The notes beneath the pieces were generated by a model. The model saw only the letters and a list, made by a program, of their open reading frames with translations. It was not told the DNA's origin and ran no database searches. A DNA stretch of 64,000 nt from the NCBI GenBank assembly GCA_021774615.1, contig JAJFIW010000025.1, forward strand, positions 28,448 through 92,447, in the 5' to 3' direction. Below are positions 16,145 through 25,055 of the stretch, piece after piece (the first letter of the stretch is position 1; the number at the start of each line of letters is the position of its first letter). Both the position numbers and the translations under genes were made by a program. The stretch is from Alphaproteobacteria bacterium. Its GTDB lineage: Bacteria; Pseudomonadota; Alphaproteobacteria; UBA1280; UBA6503.

Positions 16145-18250
16145 CTATACTAAGTCCTCTAGATTATGAATATTACGTTCAAAGGGCACAATATCAGGAG
16201 TTATAGACAGAGGGCTTAATACAAAAGAACCATCATCTGCTGGTAGTAATGTTTCGATTGTTTCTGTGTCTAGTGTAATAAGAAGTGCGGTTAGCTGCCC
16301 CCCTTTGCCCGAGCCTGTATCGGTGAAGATAATATTATCAGTTTGTTCAGGCATGGTATTTTTGCGGCGCGAATAGTGGTGCCCTACAACAAGGGTAACA
16401 TTTTGCGGAGGTTGGTGAAGGTGTTTTGCGTCAGCTATTTGTTGGTGCTCTGGGCAAGAAAGCCAGTGCCCCCATACGGTTTCACTGCGAGCATATTTGG
16501 GCATTTTGTCCATCGGCAAAGACAGCATCTCCACTTTGTGGTCGCCAACACAGATATAATCAAAGGCACTGTCTTTGTCGGGTATCGACACATGCCACCC
16601 TGCATGGGTAAATGCTAATATTTTTCCGCTGGTTAGTTTTATTCGTACAGCATCAATACTTTTTTGGAGGTAGGTATCAATAACTCTTGCTGCAAACTCG
16701 CGGCAGTCATCGTCAGATAATTGCTCTAGTTCTTTCATTAATAGAAGGTTATGTTTGTTAATTTTAATAGAATCGTGGATTCTAAACCCATTTTTTAGTG
16801 CCTTATTCATATGTAGTGAATTTATCTGCTCGTGGTTAGCACGAAGTAAAATAAACCGCTCATCATTCTCGAGCAGAGAAGATATAGCATCTGCCGTTTT
16901 AACAAGGGTTGTTTGTTGGGGGGTATCTTCACTGCAATCGAGGTAGTCGCCTAAAGATATAATAACGCTAGCCTCTTTAGCAAGAGAGGTGCTAAGTAGA
17001 GAGTTTAAGCCATCTATATTGCCATGGATATCAGGAATAATTAAAACTGTATTTGGTTTGTTTAACCTGTTTTTAATTTCTTGTATACAATCTTCTTTGC
17101 TTGGGAAACCATTCCACGCCCACCATTTTTGGATAGGTTTTAGTATTTGCCCAATGTCTTTCCCGCTAGATATGCCCATGGCTATAATGTCGTCACCATT
17201 TATAGGGCATAGGGGGGGCTTATCGTCTTTTACTTTTTCCAAGGTATGGCTATGGCTTGTAATTTCTGTGAGGCAAAATAATAGGTTTGCTTCTTCTTCA
17301 CCTAGTTTCCAGCGGCTATATGCTGGGTTGTTGCGTTGGAGGTCCCGTGCGTTATAGGTTGCAAGCTTACGCATTAGGTTTTTTTGTTTGTTAGAGAAAG
17401 TAAAATCTTTGTTATAAATAATCTTATTTTGTAAGGCATAGGGGTTCTTAGCCGACCAAACCGCTGCGATTAACCTTGTAAGGCCGTCTGTTTTATTGGG
17501 GAAACGTTCCATAAAGGCTATAAGCTGTTGGTGTTTAAACCTTGTAAGCCCTAGCTGCTCTAGATAGCCCATATTGGTCATCATTTTTATAGCTTCAGTG
17601 GCTTTGGCTGTTTCTAGTATTTTCAGAAACTCGCTTGTTTTCCGCTCTGCAGAAAGGGTATTCATTTGTTTTGCTGCATATTTAAGTGCAGATATTGTCT
17701 CAGCATCAGGCTTCTTCTTGCCAAAGCGGGCATAAAAACGGAAATAACGTAAGCCTCGTAGCCAGTCTTCTTCGAGGCGTTGGGTTGGCGCACCAACAAA
17801 ACGGACAATTCCATCTTTTAAGTCACCTAGACCATTATAATAGTCAGTAATATTGCCTTTAATGTCCATATACATTGCATTAAAGGTAAAATCTCGGCGT
17901 GCGGCATCTTCTTTAAAGTCGGTTGTGAAAGCTACTGTCGCGTGGCGTCCGTCGGTGCTAACATCACGGCGAAGTGTTGTTATTTCAAAGTGTTGCTTGT
18001 CTTTTACTGCAAGTATAGTACCGTGAGTTATGCCTGTAGGGTGGGTAGCAAACCCTGCTTTTGTTAAAATATCTATAACTTGGGTCGGAACAAGGGTTGT
18101 CGCAAGGTCAATATCGGTTATATTAACCCCTTGTAATATGTCACGTACGCAGCCACCTACTAATAGCGTTTGGGCATTGTTAGTGTTTAGCTCTGCATAT
18201 AAAGCCTTAAAAGCAGGCGTTTGTAGAATAGATGGTAATGTGGTACTCAA
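16145..18250 (-). CDS. CCA-adding/poly(A) polymerase-type nucleotidyltransferase fused to a calcineurin-like metallophosphatase
   Basis: Residue numbers count from TTG 18250, preferred because GGAG lies 8 bases upstream; the frame is open to 18313. Residues 1-250 form the class II tRNA nucleotidyltransferase head: LVGGCVRD at 30-37, catalytic DID at 46-48, RRDFTFNAM, and the ED-LR-LR RNA-binding helix. From about residue 400 a metallophosphatase follows: PDIHGN (406-411), GDYLD (434-438), ANHE (471-474), FTHAGWH and VVGHHYS. Bacterial CCA enzymes can carry an HD phosphohydrolase; here a different phosphatase fold takes that position. The role is probably 3'-end tRNA maturation with removal of 2',3'-cyclic or terminal phosphates, but the phosphatase target is inferred. 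Confidence 0.8.
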   Translation of the reverse strand: MSTTLPSILQTPAFKALYAELNTNNAQTLLVGGCVRDILQGVNITDIDLATTLVPTQVIDILTKAGFATHPTGITHGTILAVKDKQHFEITTLRRDVSTDGRHATVAFTTDFKEDAARRDFTFNAMYMDIKGNITDYYNGLGDLKDGIVRFVGAPTQRLEEDWLRGLRYFRFYARFGKKKPDAETISALKYAAKQMNTLSAERKTSEFLKILETAKATEAIKMMTNMGYLEQLGLTRFKHQQLIAFMERFPNKTDGLTRLIAAVWSAKNPYALQNKIIYNKDFTFSNKQKNLMRKLATYNARDLQRNNPAYSRWKLGEEEANLLFCLTEITSHSHTLEKVKDDKPPLCPINGDDIIAMGISSGKDIGQILKPIQKWWAWNGFPSKEDCIQEIKNRLNKPNTVLIIPDIHGNIDGLNSLLSTSLAKEASVIISLGDYLDCSEDTPQQTTLVKTADAISSLLENDERFILLRANHEQINSLHMNKALKNGFRIHDSIKINKHNLLLMKELEQLSDDDCREFAARVIDTYLQKSIDAVRIKLTSGKILAFTHAGWHVSIPDKDSAFDYICVGDHKVEMLSLPMDKMPKYARSETVWGHWLSCPEHQQIADAKHLHQPPQNVTLVVGHHYSRRKNTMPEQTDNIIFTDTGSGKGGQLTALLITLDTETIETLLPADDGSFVLSPLSITPDIVPFERNIHNLEDLV

Positions 18251-18304
18251 TAATGTGGCTCCGTTACTATAGTAATTATTATACACAAGAAAGAATGTTT
18301 TACC

Positions 18305-19765
18305 ATGCAACAAGTAATAAATGGTTTTGCAACCCCAGAAGCTACCAAATCTTATGCTGACAAAATGTGGGCAGAAAACCCAAAACTATCGCCAGACGGG
18401 TGGCGGATGCTCGAGGACTTAACAGTGGCGAAAATAGCCACAGGTACCTACCGCATGGACGGGCGTGACAACCAACCACAAGCTTTAGAAAAAGCATTGT
18501 TGTCGGGGTTAAATCTTATTGATACTTCAGCAAACTATATGGACGGTGGTGCCGAAATCTTTATTGGGCGAATTCTTGCAAAGCTAATTGCAGCAGGCAA
18601 AATAAAACGTGAAGAAGTAGTTTTAGTAAGTAAAGCTGGCTATATTCAAGGGCAAACCCTAGATATGTACCGCAATAAGCCAATGTCAGAGATGGTGCAG
18701 GTTAATGAGTTGATGTGGCACTGTATACAACCAGAATTTCTTATCCAGCAATATGAAAGCTCTTGTAAGCGCTTGGGGGTGGAAAAATTAGACGTGCTCT
18801 TATTACATAACCCCGAATATTTCTTGGCGCACGCAGTTGCAAACCACATGGAAATTGCCGAAGCACGTGAAATATTCTACCAGCGGATCGAACAAGCCTT
18901 TACTTGTTTGGAAGGGTTGTGCCAACAGGGGAAAATCCAGTTTTATGGTGTGTCTTCTAATACATTCGGGTTCCCTGCAGAAAATGCCGACTTTGTTGAC
19001 CTTGCCAAACTTAACGAGATAGCACAAACAGCCGCACAAACAGTTTGGGGGCGGCGTAAGCGACCATTATTGCGTGTTTTACAAATGCCATACAATTTAC
19101 TAGAAATGGGTGTGGTAAGTAATGTTAACACTACAGCTCGCACTTTTAACGATGTCGAGCATGTTTCAACGCTAGAGCTTGCAAGCCGTATGCGTTTGTC
19201 AGTTCTAATTAATCGCCCGCTTAATGCATTTTCTCCTGATGGGGTGGCTTATCGCCTTGCTGAGGGTGCCACTATGCCCGATATTTCTAGCGAAATAGCA
19301 GAGTTAGCACAAGCAGAGTCTTTATTACCAGCGTCAGAGTTGCCAAGGCTAAGTAAACTTGCCCCTACCTTGCTCGAAAAAACAACCGACAGTTTACAGT
19401 TTGACCACCTAAAAACAACCATGCTAATACCACTGCTACTACAAACAATAACCGAGGCTGCATTGTCTACCGAAGATGCTATCGAGTTTGTGGCTATTTA
19501 CCAAAAAGTGGTAGCAGGGCTACGCTTAGCCGCACGCCATCAAGATGGGCTACGGATTGAGGCAGTTGAAAAAACTTTACGTAATCGATTGCCACAAGGG
19601 GTAGCAGACCTACCATTACAACAATTAGCACTTAATATTATTGCTTCAACCCCTGCGGTTACTAGTGTGCTATGTGGCCTACGCCAAGCTGACTATGTAG
19701 AAGATGCAGTAGCAGTACTAGAAAACGGCGACCTGCCCGATGTTGCCGCAGTTTTTGCGGCATAA
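18305..19765 (+). CDS. Aldo/keto reductase with C-terminal extension
   Basis: The 486-residue protein begins with an aldo/keto reductase barrel. The tetrad can be placed at LNLIDTSANYMDGG (Asp and Tyr), VVLVSKAGY (Lys) and VLLLHNPEYF (His). NADPH-dependent reduction of a carbonyl compound is expected. Typical members have about 300-340 residues, so roughly 130 extra residues (around 310-440) sit in a mainly helical insertion before the final ASTPAVTSVLCGLR block, which is the usual end of the barrel. It reads towards the origin region, and the gene before it is divergent. Confidence 0.75.
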   Translation: MQQVINGFATPEATKSYADKMWAENPKLSPDGWRMLEDLTVAKIATGTYRMDGRDNQPQALEKALLSGLNLIDTSANYMDGGAEIFIGRILAKLIAAGKIKREEVVLVSKAGYIQGQTLDMYRNKPMSEMVQVNELMWHCIQPEFLIQQYESSCKRLGVEKLDVLLLHNPEYFLAHAVANHMEIAEAREIFYQRIEQAFTCLEGLCQQGKIQFYGVSSNTFGFPAENADFVDLAKLNEIAQTAAQTVWGRRKRPLLRVLQMPYNLLEMGVVSNVNTTARTFNDVEHVSTLELASRMRLSVLINRPLNAFSPDGVAYRLAEGATMPDISSEIAELAQAESLLPASELPRLSKLAPTLLEKTTDSLQFDHLKTTMLIPLLLQTITEAALSTEDAIEFVAIYQKVVAGLRLAARHQDGLRIEAVEKTLRNRLPQGVADLPLQQLALNIIASTPAVTSVLCGLRQADYVEDAVAVLENGDLPDVAAVFAA

Positions 19766-20154
19766 TTATTGTTATCCACAACCCAGTATTGGTAGTAAAT
19801 AAATAAACCACCAAATAAACTACAATATACATTGATTTTAAAAGGTTTTTGTAAGTTATCCACAGGGCATAGCTCTATATCTTGTGGGTTGTGGATAAGT
19901 TGATAAAAATAAGGCTGATAAACCCCCTTGACGAGTTATCCACAACCTAGTATTGTTCTTTTCATTCTCATTTGGACACTGCGTTCAAGAGAGGGGTTGG
20001 GGGTTAACTAAAGGATTTATTCTTGGAGTTACCTTAAAAAACCAAGCCCGCCTAGTACGAAATGGTTTTGTACTAGTCATTCTAAATGTGAACGGTGCAT
20101 ATGTCGGGGGAATACCCTCTACCCAGTACCGCTAAAAATGGAGTTAATATAACT
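19766..20154. other. oriC: Putative chromosomal replication origin (oriC)
   Basis: Four perfect DnaA boxes TTATCCACA lie here: 19772-19780, 19856-19864, 19890-19898 (reverse) and 19936-19944. Two of them belong to a repeated unit, TTATCCACAACCYAGTATTG, at 19772 and 19936. The stretch between the first two boxes is very AT-rich, as an unwinding element would be. The region lies 0.6-0.8 kb before dnaA, with rpsT between. No gene of useful length is present. Function is inferred, not proven. Confidence 0.8.
20052..20076 (+). promoter_or_regulatory. Hairpin in the rpsT leader
   Basis: Arms CTAGTAC and GTACTAG, with mostly A/T pairs between, form a hairpin about 80 bases before the rpsT start. 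It has no U-run. It may be part of the origin region or of the untranslated leader, through which S20 synthesis could be controlled. The role is a guess. Confidence 0.35.
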
Positions 20155-20421
20155 ATGGCTAATAGCCCACAAGCACGTAAGCGTATCCGCCAATCAGAGC
20201 GTAAGGCTGACCAAAATATTCTTGTTCGTTCTCGGATGCGTACAGAAGTCAAGAAATTGGAAAAAGCAATTACCGCAAGTGACAAAGACACTATTGGTAT
20301 GCAATTCCCGATAACTATGGCTGCTCTACAAAAAGCAGCTGGTAAAGGTGTTATCAAAAAAGAAGCAGCGTCTCGCAAGGTATCTCGTCTTGCAAACCGA
20401 GTTAAAGGCCTATCAGCCTAA
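20155..20421 (+). CDS. rpsT: 30S ribosomal protein S20
   Basis: The 88-residue, strongly basic protein matches S20: MANSPQARKRIRQSERKADQ, then RSRMRTEVKKLEKAI and the C-terminal KKEAASRKVSRLANRVKGL. It binds 16S rRNA early in 30S assembly. The longer open frame from 20095 is not needed. A GGAG in AAATGGAGTT lies 13 bases before ATG 20155. Adjacency to dnaA is typical of alphaproteobacteria. Confidence 0.97.
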   Translation: MANSPQARKRIRQSERKADQNILVRSRMRTEVKKLEKAITASDKDTIGMQFPITMAALQKAAGKGVIKKEAASRKVSRLANRVKGLSA

Positions 20422-20453
20422 TACTCTAGCTTACTTAGACTCTATAAGAAAAT

Positions 20454-20484
20454 GCAAGCCCTCCACTAGCGAGGAGGGCTTTGC
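20454..20484 (+). terminator. Hairpin terminator after rpsT
   Basis: Arms GCAAGCCCTCC and GGAGGGCTTTGC enclose an eight-base loop between rpsT and dnaA. The U-run is short, so termination may be partial, and dnaA probably has its own promoter in the 50 bases that follow. Confidence 0.65.
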
Positions 20485-20535
20485 TGTGTGTAAGATGTGT
20501 ATAGAAATTATTATATCTAAATAAGGAAGTAATAA

Positions 20536-21936
20536 ATGCAGCAATTTACTATATCTCATTGGCAGGATGTTCAGCAGGATCTGAAAGATAAGCTAGGAGA
20601 TGTGGTTTATGATAGCTGGTTGCAGCCTTTATCCTTCTGCCCCGACAAAACCACCGAAAGCGAAGTATCATTACGGGTGCCAACTCGTTTTGTTCGTGAT
20701 TGGGTGGTGCGCCACTATAACGATGACCTTACCAATACTATTAGTTCTCTTATTGGTAAACCTATGGCAGTTAAATTTGAAATTGTAGCCCCAGTAGCAA
20801 AACCAGAAACAGTACAGGCAGAAGTAAAACCAGAGCAAATAGCAACAACAGCGCCTGTTACCCCTAAAGCTAATAAATCTGCCGATTCTGCCAGTTATCG
20901 CCTACTAGAAGCAGGTAACCCACTAGACCCACGTTTTACATTTGATAATTTTGTTACTGGTAAAGGTAACGAGTTCTCTTATGCTGCTGCAAAGCGCATT
21001 GCCGAAAGCGAAGACGCTGCGTATAACCCATTTTTACTTTATGGTGGTGTAGGGCTTGGTAAAACCCACCTAATGCACGCAATGGCTTGGCATATCCGCG
21101 AGAACTACCCCGAACGCAGAGTGTTGTATATTTCGTCAGAGAAATTTGTATACCAATTTATCCGCAGCCTTCGAGACAAAAAAACCATGGACTTTAAAGA
21201 AGCATTCCGCTCGGTAGATGTATTGATGATTGACGACATCCAGTTTATTGCAGGTAAAGAAGCAACCCAAGAAGAGTTCTTCCACACTTTTAATGCGCTG
21301 ATAGATATGCGTAAACAAGTTATTCTAACCGCCGATAAATCCCCCCACGAGATGGACAACGTTGAAGACCGCTTGCGTTCTCGGCTTGGTTGGGGGCTTA
21401 CCACCGAAATCCATAAGCCAGACTTAGAAACCCGCCTTGCTATCCTCGACACTAAAGCCGCCGAATTAGGGGTTGAACTACCAAAAGATGTAGCAATGGT
21501 ATTGGCTGACAAAATATCTAGTAATATCCGCGAGCTAGAGGGGGCATTAAACCGCCTTGTTGCCCATGCGGACCTTATTGGTTGCCCAATTACACTAGAA
21601 ACCGCACAAAACTTGCTAAAAGATATTTTCCAAGCAAGTAACCGCTTAATAACTATTGAAGAAATCCAAGTAAAAGTTTCAGATTACTACCGGATTAAAC
21701 TCCATGAAATGCATACTGCACGCCGTAGCCGCGATGTGGCACGCCCACGCCAAGTTGCTATGTATTTGGTTAAACGCCTAACTAGTAAGTCTTTCCCCGA
21801 TATTGGCAAAGGTTTTGGCGGGCGCGACCATACCACCGCAATGCATGCTGTACGTACTATCGAAAAACTAGCAGCAGCCGATAAAACCTTAGCTGATGAC
21901 ATCAAATTACTAGAAAACATGATATCTAGTAGTTAA
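20536..21936 (+). CDS. dnaA: Chromosomal replication initiator protein DnaA
   Basis: The 466-residue protein has all four domains. Domain I is near residues 1-80 (WQDVQQDLKDKLG), followed by a variable linker rich in Pro/Thr. The AAA+ domain has Walker A GGVGLGKTH (170-178) and Walker B VLMIDDIQFIAGK. The C-terminal helix-turn-helix carries the DnaA signature FGGRDHTTAMHAV that reads TTATCCACA boxes. Four such boxes lie just upstream of rpsT. DnaA opens the origin and recruits DnaB. Confidence 0.98.
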   Translation: MQQFTISHWQDVQQDLKDKLGDVVYDSWLQPLSFCPDKTTESEVSLRVPTRFVRDWVVRHYNDDLTNTISSLIGKPMAVKFEIVAPVAKPETVQAEVKPEQIATTAPVTPKANKSADSASYRLLEAGNPLDPRFTFDNFVTGKGNEFSYAAAKRIAESEDAAYNPFLLYGGVGLGKTHLMHAMAWHIRENYPERRVLYISSEKFVYQFIRSLRDKKTMDFKEAFRSVDVLMIDDIQFIAGKEATQEEFFHTFNALIDMRKQVILTADKSPHEMDNVEDRLRSRLGWGLTTEIHKPDLETRLAILDTKAAELGVELPKDVAMVLADKISSNIRELEGALNRLVAHADLIGCPITLETAQNLLKDIFQASNRLITIEEIQVKVSDYYRIKLHEMHTARRSRDVARPRQVAMYLVKRLTSKSFPDIGKGFGGRDHTTAMHAVRTIEKLAAADKTLADDIKLLENMISSS

Positions 21937-22013
21937 TTAAATAATCTTTACCATAGCTTATGTAACTATTACCCCTAAAGTTTAGAAAGCTATAAAAAAC
22001 AGTGAGGTTATAA

Positions 22014-22694
22014 ATGAAGCTAGCACTAGCCGTAGGTTTTATTCTGTTAATTATAGTGGCTACGATAAGCTTACCAATCGCCGACTATACAACAAGCATT
22101 CTAACATGGGTTGATGGCCTAGGCCTTTGGGGGTATGGGGCATTTATAGGCTTATATATTCTGTTTACCATAGCGGGCTTGCCTGCATTCTTACTGACCC
22201 TTGGGGCAGGGGTTGTTTTTGGGATTATAGGTGGCTTTGTTGCAGTTTCTGTCGGCAGCACTTTGGGTGCGTGTGCAGCATTTATAGTGGGGCGGTTCTT
22301 AGCTAGAGATTTAGTAGCAAATAAGATAGCTGGTAACAAGAAATTTGCTGCGATTGATAAAGCAGTAAACAAAGAAGGGGCAAAAATAGTATTCTTAACT
22401 CGCCTTAGCCCTGTGTTCCCCTTTAATTTACTAAATTATGCTTATGGCTTAACAGGGGTGAAATTTTCTCATTACACGCTAGCCTCATGGGTGGGGATGA
22501 TGCCAGGCACACTAATGTATGTTTATATTGGCTCGCTGTTTGGTAGCATTGCTGAGGTTGCATCTGGCAGCACCCCTAGCGGTGGAATAGCGCAGCTTTT
22601 ATTGCAAGGTTTGGGTCTACTCGCAACAATTGCTGTATCTGTTTATATTACCAAACTTGCAAAAAAAGCATTAAAGCAAGATTCTTCAATCTAG
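22014..22694 (+). CDS. TVP38/TMEM64 (VTT/SNARE-associated) family membrane protein
   Basis: The 226-residue protein has about six hydrophobic segments. The family core is visible: TLGAGVVFGIIGGFVAVSVG and STLGACAAFIVGRFLARD, then VFLTRLSPVFPFNLLNYAYG and SWVGMMPGTLMYVYIGS. This group is related to DedA proteins and to eukaryotic lipid scramblases, and probably moves lipids or keeps membrane homeostasis. The substrate is not known. It stands alone, 77 bases after dnaA. Confidence 0.85.
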   Translation: MKLALAVGFILLIIVATISLPIADYTTSILTWVDGLGLWGYGAFIGLYILFTIAGLPAFLLTLGAGVVFGIIGGFVAVSVGSTLGACAAFIVGRFLARDLVANKIAGNKKFAAIDKAVNKEGAKIVFLTRLSPVFPFNLLNYAYGLTGVKFSHYTLASWVGMMPGTLMYVYIGSLFGSIAEVASGSTPSGGIAQLLLQGLGLLATIAVSVYITKLAKKALKQDSSI

Positions 22695-22819
22695 CCCGCT
22701 TGAAACCCTGTATTTAATTCTTATATGTACCTTGATGTTTAACCCTTTGTGGTAAGAAGTTTTTAACTTCCTCCGCTTTTATGGGGATCTTATTTAGCTT
22801 TTTATCGTGATTATTTATG

Positions 22820-22843
22820 TTTTTTCTTTCTAAGGAAATCAAA
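22820..22843 (+). promoter_or_regulatory. Pyrimidine-rich leader before the 22844 gene
   Basis: The sequence TTTTTTCTTTCTAAGGAAAT directly precedes the ATG. It joins a C/T tract to an AAGGAA ribosome binding site and matches the short form of the leader found before the kinase-like array genes. Confidence 0.45.
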
Positions 22844-23377
22844 ATGAAAAACATTCCATTTAACACTGCAACATTGGCGCACCATACTTTCCACCAACAT
22901 CCAGATTTTTCAAATATGTATCTTCTGGAAAATATTGGTGGTGCTAAGGCAAAAGTAGTACTTGAACTAATCCGCTGGGAAGAAGCAGCTGAATACTGTG
23001 GTAGTGGACTGAACCTATATTATGTTAATAATGGCAATTTAGTGAATTTGGATTGGTCCATATATATGGACCAAACTCACAGCGGTATTGTCATGGACCT
23101 TGAGGACGCTAGAATTTTGCATGAGCGTTGCATTATGTTACAAAATGGGTTCATCCCTATTTCTGGAACCGTCATGAACCCAAGATTCTTAGACCTAGTT
23201 CTTGAAGGAACTTTGCCTGTTACTGGGCTAGGAATATACTTGCGTAATGGCATGCTGACTAATAAGGCAGAGGACTATGCGTACCATGACTTATATATTC
23301 GCCCATTCGACATTGCTCGGATTAAAGAAGCAATTGCAGAATGGTCAGATAGAGATGAGGGTGGCAGTGAGTTCTAA
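22844..23377 (+). CDS. Hypothetical protein, unknown function
   Basis: I chose ATG 22844 (177 residues), which follows TAAGGAAAT, over the upstream in-frame ATG 22817, which would consume the leader. The protein is soluble, acidic and has no recognisable motif. It has no signal peptide or membrane segment. It is a single-gene unit bounded by a pyrimidine-rich leader and a strong terminator, the same plan as the kinase-like genes at 34.6-38.6 kb, although I see no sequence similarity to them. Confidence 0.65.
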   Translation: MKNIPFNTATLAHHTFHQHPDFSNMYLLENIGGAKAKVVLELIRWEEAAEYCGSGLNLYYVNNGNLVNLDWSIYMDQTHSGIVMDLEDARILHERCIMLQNGFIPISGTVMNPRFLDLVLEGTLPVTGLGIYLRNGMLTNKAEDYAYHDLYIRPFDIARIKEAIAEWSDRDEGGSEF

Positions 23378-23394
23378 TTAACTAGCGGTAAGCA

Positions 23395-23431
23395 AAAAGG
23401 GCTACGAGATATTCTCTCGTAGCCCTTTTGC
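23395..23431. terminator. Bidirectional terminator
   Basis: A perfect stem AAAAGGGCTACGAGA / TCTCGTAGCCCTTTT encloses a short loop. A and T runs on the two sides let it serve the 22844 gene and the minus-strand gene ending at 23446. Confidence 0.9.
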
Positions 23432-23445
23432 TGTTTATAGCCATT

Positions 23446-24192
23446 TTATTGCTTGTAATCATTAATCCATCCCCCAAAATTATTTACTAATTCATGAAGC
23501 AGAGGTATGGAATCATTGTTTCCTTCAACAAATGATATTAGTAGTTGGATACAATCATCTTTCTCTGGGTAGTACCTCAGGAATGCTTTAGAGCATTCAT
23601 AAATGTCATTATAGAAACTGTTATCCTTCTCCATAATTAAAAAATAAGCAGAACGGATTAGCTGTTTAGCTATAGATTTAGCATTCTCTTTATAATTCTG
23701 AGGTGTAATTTCAACAAACAAAGTATTCAGTTTAGTAATAAGGCCACTATTTAAACTTCTGGTTAACTCTCTAGTCGGCTTTATTTTTGAAAAGGTTTGG
23801 GATAAATCATTTCCATATAGGCAGTAACAACAATGTTTTAAGAAAAATTGCCAAAATAGTTCTTGGCCATTTCTTTTAACTTCTTCAATGTTACCAATAT
23901 CAAAACCAACAAGAGTTACAGAACTTGTATTTATTTTGTTCTCAAGGCTTTTTAGATGTTTTGTTTCTTTCTTTGAGGGTTTTGTTTGAAATAGTACAAC
24001 TATATCTAGGTCAGATTTCCCCTCTATCGCTGTTCCTCTAGAAACACTGCCATAAAGATATATGCTATGTAGCCTATCGTGTAGTTGTGACTTAAGAAGT
24101 AAACATACTTCTTCTACAAGGGGTTTATATGACTGTTGAATACCAGAACAAGGGTTAATTATATAGCCATCAGAATCTAAACCATTCTCCAT
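23446..24192 (-). CDS. Nucleotidyltransferase-domain protein (aminoglycoside nucleotidyltransferase-like)
   Basis: The 248-residue protein has the polymerase-beta-like motif IYLYGSVSRGTAIEGKSDLD near residue 42-61, where G-S and D-x-D form the active site. A helical C-terminal half follows, as in AadA-like adenylyltransferases and related resistance or regulatory enzymes. It may transfer a nucleotide to a small molecule or protein; the target cannot be told. It lies 45 bases after coxC on the same strand, so read-through from the oxidase operon is possible. Confidence 0.7.
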   Translation of the reverse strand: MENGLDSDGYIINPCSGIQQSYKPLVEEVCLLLKSQLHDRLHSIYLYGSVSRGTAIEGKSDLDIVVLFQTKPSKKETKHLKSLENKINTSSVTLVGFDIGNIEEVKRNGQELFWQFFLKHCCYCLYGNDLSQTFSKIKPTRELTRSLNSGLITKLNTLFVEITPQNYKENAKSIAKQLIRSAYFLIMEKDNSFYNDIYECSKAFLRYYPEKDDCIQLLISFVEGNNDSIPLLHELVNNFGGWINDYKQ

Positions 24193-24237
24193 ACTTTATT
24201 CCTAAATATTCAATTTTGCTATTTTATAACCCCTATC

Positions 24238-25026
24238 CTAGGACGGTATAATGTAGACAAATAGGAATAGACCAACCCATACCACATCAACAAAGTGCCA
24301 GTACCAAGCGGCGGCTTCAAAGTAGAAGTGGTTTTCCTTGGTAAAGTCACCACGGTTTAAACGAGCGTGGGCAACCATCAGCATTACCGTACCCACAAAA
24401 ACATGGAACCCGTGGAAACCAGTAAGCATATAGAATGTAGAGCCATAAGCACCACTATCTATCGAGAATGCCGCGTGGGCATATTCGTATGCTTGGAATA
24501 ATAGGAACACTACACCAAGTAACCACGTAGCAAACATAAACTTGCGTGCTTCCGCACGGTTGCCTTTAATAAGGGCATGGTGCGACCATGTGATAGTAAC
24601 CCCAGATGTAAGCAAAATTAGGGTATTAATAGCAGGTAGGTGAGCTGCTAATGTTTCGATATTGCTTGGTGGCCACTCTAGATTAAAACCATAAATATAG
24701 AAGTAAGCCGCAAAGAACCCAGCAAAAAACATTAGCTCTGAAACAATGAAAAACACCATACCATAGCGATTAGCAAGGTCTAGTACCCGTGGTGGGTTAA
24801 CAAACCCACGTGCCCGAGACTCGGCAATTAGAACCCTAAACCATTGTACCATACCAAAAACAAGCACTAGTAAGCCTAGAACTATTAGTGATTTACCAGC
24901 AAAAGATGAAAATTTTAGAAGGCTAACCATGCCAAACATAAAAAGACCAGCCCCAAGGCATGTCACTGGTGGCCAAATAGAGCTATTAGGAATGTAAAAA
25001 TCGTGGTCTTGTTTATGGCCAGCCAT
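24238..25026 (-). CDS. coxC: Cytochrome c oxidase subunit III
   Basis: The 262-residue protein has seven transmembrane helices. Diagnostic pieces are YGMVFFIVSELMFFAGFFAAY, ITWSHHALIKG, LTGFHGFHVFVGT and AAAWYWHFVDVVWVGLFLFVY. It stabilises the core of the aa3 oxidase. It is the last core gene of a minus-strand operon that starts with coxB at 31047. Confidence 0.97.
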   Translation of the reverse strand: MAGHKQDHDFYIPNSSIWPPVTCLGAGLFMFGMVSLLKFSSFAGKSLIVLGLLVLVFGMVQWFRVLIAESRARGFVNPPRVLDLANRYGMVFFIVSELMFFAGFFAAYFYIYGFNLEWPPSNIETLAAHLPAINTLILLTSGVTITWSHHALIKGNRAEARKFMFATWLLGVVFLLFQAYEYAHAAFSIDSGAYGSTFYMLTGFHGFHVFVGTVMLMVAHARLNRGDFTKENHFYFEAAAWYWHFVDVVWVGLFLFVYIIPS

Positions 25027-25055
25027 TAGAGTTACCCCTTTATTTATTACTATTT

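Noticed and set aside
21105..21512. Minus-strand frame of 135 codons within dnaA
   Set aside because: Antisense to the highly conserved AAA+ domain; the protein shows no family features.
23446..24192. Toxin-antitoxin (MNT-HEPN) reading of the nucleotidyltransferase
   Set aside because: MNT antitoxins are about 100-140 residues and sit beside a HEPN toxin gene. Here the protein has 248 residues and no HEPN partner.
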